Part shown: in pieces, positions 12,601 through 22,400 of the stretch | How positions within the stretch are numbered: the first letter of the stretch is position 1 | Layout: the number at the start of each line of letters is the position of its first letter | NCBI RefSeq assembly: GCF_037975245.1 | Contig: NC_092564.1 | Location: 18,880,984-18,910,983, forward strand | DNA from: Apostichopus japonicus | Lineage: Eukaryota > Echinodermata > Holothuroidea > Aspidochirotida > Stichopodidae | DNA length: 30,000 nt | Reading direction: 5' to 3' | Position numbers and translations under genes: made by a program | The notes under the pieces: generated by a model | Databases searched by the model: none | The model's input: the letters and a program-made list of their open reading frames with translations, nothing else | What the model was told of the DNA's origin: nothing

Positions 12601-13997
12601 CGCTATGAACTTGGTCACCAATGATGTAAGTATATACGTTAAGCCTTTATATACCTAAAGGGTATTCTGGTGCATGGAAAACAATGTCAACTTAACATTG
12701 TAGAGACAAAAAATATTACTCACTGTTCAGGGGCGTCCGGAAGCTATTTGGGATTGGTACGGCAGATCAGAGTGTGGCCATCTATCATAATTATCGGGGG
12801 AACGTTTGGTAGGTCAAACTACTGTACGCTACGCACCACCATGGTTGGCGCGTAGCGTAATGGAGAAAATTTTGAAAAAAATGCTTCCCAGATTGCAGGA
12901 AATGGCACTTCCCGAGCTTGAAAACAAGACCCCTGCCATGCCATAGTAGTCACATTTAGCCTACTTGCTGTTTCATTTTGGTTCTTTATTTTTTGCCATT
13001 TTTTTTCTTAGACATAATTTTTTTTTTTTTTTGGCGCCGAGAATATTGGTCCGGCGTTCGCCGGACCTGCCGTACCGGCTCCGACGCCCCTGCTATTATG
13101 TGCAAACCCCATAGAAATATCTTGTACCTAACTCGACGTATATATGTATGATTGATTGAAAATGGGACCTAGTTTCCCTACAGGCTAATCCCTTCCGGAT
13201 TACTATACAAGTGTAATGGGTGAACTATTTAATAGACCCCCACAAAATTTTGATTGTCGTTATAGAGGGCGCAAGGACAGTTTCTGTTACAACTCGTTGC
13301 TGTCCGATCAATCAAACGATCAACTTTCTTGTTTCTATTCCCCTCCTTTATAGCCGGATGAGCCGCCTGCCCCCCCCCCCATTACCCCAGCCCCACCTAA
13401 CACCTCTGAGCATGTAACACAAGCAATGGGTCACAGTTAGTGGTTTCGATTGTCATCAGGACAAATGCTCCTTCACAAGCTCTACTTCGGATATTTCAAT
13501 ATTTTTTGGTATTCCTTGAAACCTGATCCATTTTGAATGGATAAATGACTGAAATATGTTTTTTTTTAAAAAGACAAAGATATTTTCAGCTGAATTGCCC
13601 TGATCGCATCATGCATTCTGCTATTGCCTGATGAATTAACACAACATCACCAAACTTTAAACATTTCATATATCCTGCCCCAAACATAGTGAAAATCTAT
13701 ATTTCTTCACTCATGCATTCAGGGGAACAAATACCAAATATGAAACTATTTGGGGGAAATGAATGTATTATAATAACACAACATCAATACCAAATAATAT
13801 ACGTTATATAACATTCTTTTAAGGATCATATGTATAGTGAGATGCCATCCACTTGGTCACTGTAATTTTATTTAATGTTAAATTCAATATAAGTTTTGAA
13901 AAAAATGCTTCAATTTTTTTCCCCTTCTGTTTTTGTGTTTCCACAGCCAGCCGATGTCAGTGACCACTATCCCATTGAGATCACTGTAAACCTATAA
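6690..13997 (+). CDS. DNASE1-like: DNase I-like secreted endonuclease, gene B (complete, eight coding exons)
   Basis: This complete DNase I family gene encodes 273 residues, close to the usual 260-300. Coding exons: 6690-6833, 7579-7667, 8172-8255, 10400-10491, 10995-11113, 11698-11852, 12538-12625 and 13947-13997. All introns are GT-AG and the frame is kept at each junction (phases 0,2,2,1,0,2,0). The ATG has A at -3 and opens a signal peptide (MKIFLSIAFVAWCCTISA), so the enzyme should be secreted. By alignment with bovine DNase I, Asn28, Glu60 (IQEIRD), Glu99 (SSKEQY), His149 (GLHAKPDD), Asp183/Asn185 (GDFNADCSYV), Asp227 (HCAYDR) and Asp263/His264 (SDHYPIE) match the metal and catalytic residues. 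Cys188 and Cys224 form the expected structural disulfide. The second, small disulfide (CESC in mammals) is absent. The actin-contact Tyr65 position is Lys86, so actin inhibition is unlikely (inference). No N-glycosylation sequon is present. Probable roles are digestion, clearance of extracellular DNA, or defence. Confidence 0.96.
8279..8753. mobile_element. Inverted-repeat (MITE-like) element in gene B intron 3
   Basis: The sequence from about 8279 (GGTCACCCGATACACACAG) is matched in reverse complement by the one ending at about 8753. The arms are imperfect and about 50 bp long; the best shared core is CACACAGAGA, then ACAGTTACT, then CTGTAAA. The interior carries more ACTGTAA/TTACAGT words. 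I could not identify a target-site duplication or any coding capacity, so the superfamily is unknown and the outer limits are uncertain by several bases. Confidence 0.7.
9203..9925. repeat. Dispersed repeat of about 720 bp, copy 1 (gene B intron 3)
   Basis: This segment aligns end to end, with many substitutions and small gaps, to 16701-17411 in the same orientation. Well-kept blocks include CAACAGATCATGCGC, TAGCTTGCGAAATTGTGTCA and GTAATGAACATGCTGAC. A hairpin near the right end (TTCGGAA at 9870-9876 and TTCCGAA at 9886-9892) is present in both copies, with different loops. The copies sit in non-equivalent introns (intron 3 of B, intron 1 of C), so this is a mobile or transposed repeat and not a relic of the gene duplication. 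No terminal inverted repeats or open frame were seen. Confidence 0.8.
11883..11971. repeat. AT minisatellite with AGCC punctuation (gene B intron 6)
   Basis: (TA)n is interrupted by AGCC at 11891, 11908, 11923, 11938 and 11951, with spacings of 17, 15, 15 and 13 bp. It begins 30 bp after the exon 6 donor. The reverse complement of the same unit forms another array at 15583-15728. Confidence 0.85.
12728..13092. mobile_element. CAGGGGCG-ended MITE-like element (gene B intron 7)
   Basis: The left end CAGGGGCGTCCGGA and the right end TCCGACGCCCCTG are imperfect inverted repeats. A second matching block, GGTACGGCAG, lies inside the left end and appears as CTGCCGTACC inside the right end. The 365-bp interior has long T-runs, a GTCCGGCG...CGCCGGAC hairpin near 13050-13070 and the ACGCTACGCGCCAACC motif on the minus strand (12823-12860). 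No convincing target-site duplication was found, so the insertion may be old. Confidence 0.7.
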
Positions 13998-14220
13998 ACA
14001 ACACCATATTCTTTATCAGGTAGGAGCAATTAACTATTATGAACATAGTTCATGGTAATACAGCTGTGACGTCATGAGAGATCATATCTTGACTACGTAA
14101 CTTACCGTACCTTGAGTACATATTCTATCATGCTCTTATACATAGCCAGGGAATTATGGGAGTGGGACAGACAAGGTGTTTTACCCAGACGATTTGTATA
14201 GAGAGAAGTATTAATGATCC

Positions 14221-14313
14221 ATCCACATCCCCACAGCACAACCCACCTCACAACAACAACCCAACCCACCTCCCCAAAACACAACCCACCTCCCCACAAC
14301 CCAACCCAACTAT
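14221..14313. repeat. C/A-rich ACAACCCACCTCCCC minisatellite
   Basis: Imperfect repeats of CACAACCCACCTCCCC-like words with almost no G on the plus strand lie about 225 bp after the gene B stop. Reading frames through them are low-complexity (Pro/Asn/Thr on one strand, Gly/Trp/Val on the other) and are not taken as genes. Confidence 0.75.
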
Positions 14314-14529
14314 CCCTGCAGCAGTATGGCAAGCCGTTTTTAACATTTACTTCTCTTTTCTAATTAAGTAGAATAGAGGTGTAAATGTTACGTCCGTTCG
14401 CCATCCACCCGGTTCTTCTTCCCCACTCGGGTCATTCAGATACACCCCGCCTCTTATTCTCGTGAAAAGTTGGAATTAGGAACTTTTTCAGACCGTTATT
14501 GCAAGAATATCGTAGCTATAATTGGAGAC

Positions 14530-14535
14530 AATAAA
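14530..14535 (+). promoter_or_regulatory. Possible polyadenylation signal of gene B
   Basis: An AATAAA hexamer lies about 530 bp past the gene B stop codon. A good splice donor (TATCAG followed by GTAGG, near 14018) lies only about 20 bp after the stop, so the 3' UTR might be spliced and end elsewhere. Confidence 0.25.
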
Positions 14536-14539
14536 TCCA

Positions 14540-15579
14540 TGCATGCGATTAATCAAACTAAAATTATTCTTTGATGGAAAATCGCAGACAAGCAAAAGAA
14601 CGGCCATGCGTGATACTTGTTTACTAACTGAGTAGTTTTCAAATGTTTCTGTGTTCATGTAGACTACTATCTCCTATTTTTTGGCAGATAATGATGTGAC
14701 CACGACACGCCCATACCGACATGTGAAGTTATAGCCTTCTTAAAAGGTAGTTTTCAAACCAAATCTTTGAGATAAGTACTGAGAACGTTGTCAAGGAGAC
14801 GTTTTTGATCACGCCAACGGAGTGATAAATCACACGTATATATTACTTTGATAAAAATAATATCATTAGAAGATTTTACATGATTTCAATGTAACTTTTA
14901 TGGATATAAAGAAGCATATTTTCTTGGGTATTTTCCGGCCATGTGATGTGAACCTGACAATAACAACAAACGCCATCTGTCTAGAAACGTATGCGTATAC
15001 TTGTCGCTTTTAGTGTTACGTTTTGATCACATGCATGCATATATCACGCACTCGAAGCATGACCACCATCTACATAGCTACTTGTTAAATATAAGTATAG
15101 TGATGTGAAGAACTCACAGACACGTCAATGGGATTGTAAACGGTAATTATAAGTATAAGACGTCACTGTAAACAAACCAATTATGTCATTAATGAAGTCA
15201 ACTAAATAAATAAAGTAAAGATTAGCTCATAATTATAAAGTCTCCTCTCTTTATTGTTTTTTTAATCTGATATCGGTAATATTAGGTCAAGTGTGTTAGC
15301 AATCTCGTATTGTGATGCATCTCACATTGAGATTGGTTGAAACCTTGTATTATGACGGATCCTACAACACTAAGGTTATCGCAAGGACTCAGAAATCTCT
15401 CGAAAGATGCAGTAAAGCCAAATGCCATATATATAAATGACTCTTGAAAATTGACATTTCAATAGATCCTCTTTGTTGTGATCAAGTACAGTATAAACTG
15501 GGATTATCCGAGCCTTTATTAATTCATATCCTGAACCATCCGGATACGAAATCCACCCGTTCGTCCCACTGCATATATT

Positions 15580-15580
<1 letters not shown>
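14540..15580. other. Intergenic DNA between genes B and C, nothing recognised
   Basis: I found no exon, RNA gene or repeat with visible structure here. The stretch is AT-rich with scattered AATAAA-like words near 15205. Confidence 0.5.
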
Positions 15581-15582
<2 letters not shown>

Positions 15583-15613
<31 letters not shown>

Positions 15614-15728
15614 CTATATATATATAGGCTATATATATATAGGCTATATATATAGGCTATATATATATATATATACACATTATATAGGCTATATATATAT
15701 ATACATTATATATATTTATATATATATA
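15583..15728. repeat. AT minisatellite with AGGCT punctuation
   Basis: (AT)n is interrupted by AGGCT at 15611, 15626, 15641, 15654 and 15686. The unit is the reverse complement of the array in gene B intron 6 and also has five punctuated copies. It lies about 360 bp upstream of the gene C start codon. Confidence 0.85.
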
Positions 15729-15891
15729 CTTACATTGGTCATCGACCGGTATTATAGTGTTAGCGATATACTAAACTGCACCGTAATAAAACTTCGCAAT
15801 CTATCACCCGAGGTGTCATAATTTCCTCTAATGTGTACATAACCCTTTTATGTAGATCCGCCCTACATGATAAAATCATCGTAAATTAGCG

Positions 15892-15979
15892 AACAGGTGT
15901 GCCGTTATCGATGTAGATAAGATACTAACATAAGGTCTACACACTAACATGAATCAAACCTATACTGCAACGATATAAG
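15892..15979 (+). promoter_or_regulatory. Predicted proximal promoter of gene C
   Basis: AACAGGTGTGCCGTTA (15892-15907) carries the E-box CAGGTG at 15894-15899, followed by GATAAG at 15916-15921 and TATAAG at 15974-15979, 118 bp before the ATG. Order and spacing match gene B: E-box to GATA is 20 bp in B and 22 bp in C, and TATA to ATG is 121 and 118 bp. Function is inferred from conservation between paralogues. Confidence 0.5.
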
Positions 15980-16091
15980 GTTACCAACTCAATGGGTAAA
16001 CTTAACATTGCTATCGGTGCGCATATAGGATATAGTAGACATTTTGTCTCACTTTCTGTAACCAGTCCAGAAAAGAAACTTGGAAAAAAAA

Positions 16092-16398
16092 ATGAAAATT
16101 TTCCTGTGTCTTGCCTTGGTGGCTTGGAGCTGCACAATTTCTGTAGCTACCTATCGTAAACTTGCCGCATTCAATATCCAAGTCTTTGGGCAATCGAAAA
16201 TCGGAAAAGCAGATGTTATGAGCGATCTTGTTCAGGTAAGCAATGTCTTCACTAAGCCAAATTATATTTAAATGTTTAGTGTGCAACATGAATAACTCAC
16301 GAAATGATTTCTTTTTCCATAAACACAATTTTCTCCCATGATGATAAATATATATATATATATATACATATATACACACACATATATATATATATAAT

Positions 16399-16451
<53 letters not shown>

Positions 16452-19400
16452 CGTTTTTATATTTATTTATTTATTTTATCATTTATTTATACCGACACAA
16501 GATCAAATTGGAAGCAGTATGCTGCCCGGTTTCCAGGAAAAATTTATAAATTCTACTACAAATGTATTCAGACTATGACACTATAGTTTATTATTTGTTT
16601 ATATTATTACTAATCACTAATGTCGACGGTGATAACACAGAACTCCATGTTATCCCCAACCCATCATCCAACCCTACTCCACCCAATATGAACCCTAAAT
16701 CTATGTGCGTTTATACTTAAAAGTCTCAATGTGTGTTTGTCAAATATTAAATTCGGCCTTTCCAGCTTACTGCCCTAAAAGCTCAGTGAAAATAACACCG
16801 TTCTATGCAATTTTCGTATTATTTATCTTTTTTTTTTATTGAGTTATCTGTCGTTAAACATTTTGAGCCGAATAAAATTCGCCACTTTTTTTAACGAGTC
16901 CGTAGATTCCACAAACTTCAATCAAAATTTACAAGCCCGCCCAACAGATCATGCGCTAATCAAATCTCTCTGTGTTGTTTACGACCGTTAGGCCTAGGAC
17001 TTACTTTCACTTTCGTGGCTAGCCTGTGCTAGGTACATTCTCTTAACTAGTATCTTTCTTTCGGTCTTACCGATATAGCTTGCGAAATTGTGTCATTTCT
17101 TTCCATTATAAGGAATAAACACGTGTTTTCAGACGTTTACTCCTTGAAATTGGGTAAAAAAAGTGGATGATACGAGTTAGGTAGGTTACATTTGTGTAAT
17201 GAACATGCTGACATGGGCGGTCGCAGTGATTTTACGGTAAACCGTTCGCGCCATAAGGGTAACAGAAAATAAAGTTTCTTTCTTTCGATTGCGACAGCTT
17301 TCCTCTATAAAACCCACCTGGTCAGAGTGCATTAAGAATAAGAAACACTGAATTTGCCTCGGAAGGTTGTTTTCCGAAATTCATCAGCAAACACTTATTG
17401 AGACTTTAAGATTCTTCTTTATCCGTTTATATTGACCGCATTGTGATTAGTTACATCACCATTTACACTTTATACTTTATTTCGTTCACCTTAAGCTTCA
17501 CATAACTCATGACCAATCGCTTCCACGGAAAAAATCAATACTATTTAATTTTTGATATGTTATATATATTGCAATAATTCCACGCCGACACCAACACCTC
17601 TATAAAACGTACTGCGGCATTCCCATTTTCATTATTCCATTCATTGAGCTGGAAAAAAAAAATTATTATTAGACTCGCCCAAGGAATCAATGTCCATTTC
17701 ATCCAATGTAATCAGTTTGTACTGTAAATAAGAGACAACCATTAATCAGTATAAACTGAAGTGTGTTTTAACACAGTAACACATATAAGACCTGTCAGTA
17801 GATGCTACTGTGCAACCAATGTACATGGCATGATCAGTTTGTGCTGTGAATAAGAGACAACCGTTAATCTGTATACACTGAAAGTGTGTTATAACACCCT
17901 ACGTAACACGTGTTAGACATACCAGTGTAAAAAAAAATAGTAGCAGACGAATTCATTACTCAAAGGTTATTTCAATTAAACGACTGGTTAGCAGTCTAAG
18001 CAACTGTCCTATATGTACGAGTATACCTTGTGAAGATGGTTCAAATTGCAGAATTTAAAGCGTTTTGCAAGTATAGTGTCATCCACACTCTGTTTAAAAA
18101 TGTAGACGAAATTATTAGCGATACCTTTAGAGTAGCCTGGTTAGTCCAGTTAGTCATTGTGCATAGGATTCTTTGTTTTAGTATTTTCTGTTTGCAAGTC
18201 CTAAGTAGCAACTGTTGATACATGTAACATATGTTAAGAAATCATATCAAACATCAGTTTTAACTGATTAAAGGGAACTCATCTTTACCAGTGTTACTGA
18301 TAAAGCCGCCATGAGATTCGGGTTTCCATTACTATAGGTTTGTGTTACACTATTCATGTGTCCTCCCTCGAACCTAAAGTTAATATAATCGTACTGTTTG
18401 TATTTGCTTTGTATTAACTTTACGTGTTTGATTGTTCATTTCCCTTTATTATGGTGTATTGTTCTTATTGTTCTATTCTTCTTTGGTTCCTCTAGAGCAG
18501 TGGTTCTCAAACTTTTTAGACGACCACCCCCTGCGACCATCTTCAATGCCCCCTCTCCCTACCCCTACCCTCTCCCTACTGTTCATAGTCGGCCGCTCAA
18601 GTGAGCAATCAGATTGTCCGAAGATATGCATTTAGAAAGTAAAAAATAGCCTACATTCCCTACAAGATGATAAATGTTCTCTCAACAATATTTATTTGTT
18701 TCTCCTTTAACCTTTTCTGTTTGCAAGAACAACAAAAACCTGCAGAAGGCAGGCACACTGTGAAACTGTATAGAAAGCCCAAATGTAGTTCAGTCAGTGT
18801 GGAGGGTGAGCTTGGTGTAACGATGCGAGATTACGAATGTCTGGTTCCAACTTAGTGACGAAGAGACGCGATCGCCTCTCCAAGTTATGACAAGGCCAGA
18901 TCGCTGCAGTGATGTGTCGTAATCACCAGGGACCCACAAATCAGTGCCAACGCCCCATACTCCCCGTGTACCCTGTAGCGCCCCCTGAGACTTACCAGCG
19001 CCCCCGAGGGGGGGGGGGTGGTCGGCAGGACCACTTTGAGAACCACTGCTCTAGAGGGTCAACTGGCACAATCTCTGTCTCTTTAGACCTCCTCAATCTA
19101 CTTTCCTCTCGGACATTTCAACTATTTGTTTCTTTTCTCGATTTCTAATTAAGCTATAACTATACAAATGTGTAGAATTTGAAGTGTTTTTTTTCCCCGT
19201 ATAATTTGAAAGATTCTGAAGCGCTACGACATTACTTTGATTCAAGAGATCCGAGATAGCGCCCAGACCGCCATTGATGTTCTACTGGATCAGTTAAATG
19301 CGTTAGTACTATTTTTTCCTTTTAAATATATGCTTAAAACTATATTTACTGTATTTTATACGTCTACATATAGAGAGAAAGAAATCTTAAAATGTAATCA

Positions 19401-22400
19401 ATTTAGTGACAACCTGACCACGATGGGCGTGTACGGGCAGGTTCGATGAGAGGGGATCAGAAGAGCTTCATTTGGGGCCCGGGAAAATATGTAAGGGGTT
19501 GCGAAAATATAGGATATAATTATGAGCATTGCAAGAAGGGGACCCCGTGAAATTACCCCCCTGGAGTCCGGTTTGGCTCTCGATGCATCTGCGTATGAGA
19601 ATTGAATTGTGCGTTTCTCAAAACTTTCTATAAGAATGAGATCATTAGATTGATCCCCTGATTTATAGTTCTTCTTGAGTGGTTGGAGGATGCTGGTTGG
19701 ATGAACGGAAGTATGCATTTCCATTGAGCTATATACTAGCTAGTCATTTTGGATAAAGAGGCCTCGTTAGTGATACGACATCTGACTTTTAATATTGCTT
19801 CAGTTTTTGTAAGCATTATCATTTTTCTCTTAATTTTCCAGAGAAACAGGAAATGCTTACAGTAAGGTGATCAGTGGACGTCTTGGCAGGTCATCCTCAA
19901 AGGAACAGTATTGTTTCTTCTACAAGTAAATCTTTTTCTTGCTTTTTTGTTGTTCTTTTCTTTTCTTATTGCGGATATATTTCGTGATTAGTATTGATGA
20001 AGGTACAGAGACGAAGAATATCAAATTAGTGATCCTCAAATTAAAAAAAAAATCCACCGTATAGATAAATAATAATAATATCAATTGAACGCTAGCTACA
20101 TCAACCGATACCGTGATTAGCCAACAGTTATTAGCTCCAGATGCCAGAATACAAGATTTTGACACTCTCGAATAAGAAATAGTGTTATACTAGTTGCTGG
20201 TTCTTCAACAAAACTCCCAATGTAAGACGGCAATCACGGAAGACTAAAAAAGGTGAAAAGAAGAAACTACATCTATTCATCTTTAGAAATCTTGGAGAAG
20301 AAGGCAGCCACTCTCTGAACTACTAAGTTGGACTCAAATTTAAATTGCTTCAAATATCCGTCAAAAACGGTCCAAATTGGTACGATACAATTTTTTTCCC
20401 TCCTCAAAATTTCTTGATTTGACCTTTTTATCCGATTTTGTGGTCCGATATGGTGTATTGATTGTTCAAACCTGTTTGGCAGATTTAGCCGACGATAATA
20501 TTAGTAAATCCGGTCACATAATATTGGCATAACATACTACAATATTTTACATTGTCACGAAACGTTTAATAGAGATATTGATCACTTTATGGCATTTTTA
20601 TTGTCCGTAAAACTATAACTAACAAATGCATATGCATCACAACCACGTTACCCTTATAAGAAGTAAATCTTGATAAAAAAAAACATGCATGGTTTCAAAA
20701 TGTTATTATGCGCACCTTAGATATTCAGTTCAGATAATTTAAGTATATATATTTTGTATTTATCATCATCCATTCAAGAATGAAGATCGGATATCCAAGT
20801 ATTATCATTTGATAATCATTTTGATTATCTATGCAAATATTATAGAAAGAGGGATGATAACTGATAAAACACGAATCTATTTTTTTATTTATTTTTTTAT
20901 TTTTTAGTGATAATCAACGCCAATAAAATAACGAATAACGAATAATAACGAATAAGAGGGAATAAGAGGGAAGATCTTAATATTAAACTTGATTCATTAA
21001 TGTGTCGCTCTCATTACATGCATAGCAATTGGTTATTTTGGTACAAGATAAAACACAGAAAACCATTCCACAAACTTGTATAGTCAGGGGCGTATCCAGG
21101 GGGGCGTTGGGGGCGCGCGCCCCCCGGGTAAGAAAAGAGGAGAGGGGGAAAAAGAGAAGAAAAAAGGGAAAAAAGAGGGGGAAAAGAGGAGGAAGGAGAG
21201 GAAGGAAGGGAAAAGAAAAAGAAGACAGAGAAAAAAAAGGAGAAAAGGACGAACCCACCACTTCTTGAGATTGTTCCCATGTGCATGAAAACGCGCGCCC
21301 ACAACCCTACGCCAACCCCTCTCATCACTGCCCGATGAGTTACAAAACTAATTAATAAACTAATTAATGACCTTTGCCCGTAGTACCAGACCTTGACAAA
21401 ATCCGGCAACACACAACTTCATCGATAACAAGTGATTGGGTTGTGCATTATTGACGTCTGGAGGTCGTGCACTGACCTACATGGAGTGTGACAACTCCCG
21501 ATTTTGCAATTTCCAAGATCAGGCCCCGGAAAAATCCAAAGGGCACTGTACTGTATGAACATCTAGTAGTATCTAGCGATATCTAGAGATGAAAATCTAG
21601 AGATCTTCCCTAAACTGAAGGCAGAGAGAGAATCGAAGCCTTCAGTGTGTAATGAACTTGAAACTGTGCGTCTTTCGAAATGAAAAGAATGTGGGGCGCA
21701 ACTCCTATGGGCTCCTATGGGCCCTATGCTTAGGTTTGATAACTGTATTTGTGCAGGAGTCTCCATTATACTCCAAACATAGGGGGGGGCACTTGCTCAC
21801 CCCTGGAAAATTAAAAAAAAAGGTCAGCATTTGACATTTCAATGATTTCCCCCAGCTAACAGTTCTCTAGTTATGTTCATTGCATACTGACCCATAATGC
21901 ATTACTGAAATTATTGAAAGTCAAAATCCTAAGACATGAGATCTCAAAATAACCGATGTGTAATGCAACCTGAAGGGGAAGTGTCTTTTCCGACGATCTA
22001 GGGGTATTTTTTTGGCAAAAAATCGTCGTAAGCTCCACGTCAATTGATGGTGGCGCTCCGCTTAGATACGATAGTATCCAGAATATACGGCTCTGATAGT
22101 ATCAAGTAGTGTGTTAGACCTATATGACCTACTGACCCCCCTTGTACTAAATTTCTGCGGACGCCCTTGCTAGGCCTCCTAATGGGGGCCCCTTTGGGCC
22201 AGGAGCCACCCCCAGGCTCATCGTTACGCCACTGGTGGAGCATTGCACAATAAACAGATAATAGTTTTCAGTCATATTTCAATTATTCGAATTTTTAAAG
22301 CAAACAGATATCACATCATATCAGTGAGCACGAAAATGGCGTTCCGGGATGAACAGCCTCCAAACTGTAGATGTGCGTAGTGTTCGGTTCCGGAAATATC

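Noticed and set aside
15376-15821. Tyr/Ile-rich frames of 100-125 codons on both strands
   Set aside because: They translate the AT minisatellite at 15583-15728; both strands give the same low-complexity pattern.
16080-16091. Alternative upstream TTG start extending gene C by four residues
   Set aside because: The ATG at 16092 aligns exactly with the gene B start and gives a standard signal peptide; non-ATG initiation is not needed.
21014-21412. Long Ser/Phe/Pro-rich frames on the minus strand and Lys/Arg-rich frames on the plus strand
   Set aside because: They are products of the 120-nt polypurine tract and show no protein-like composition outside it.
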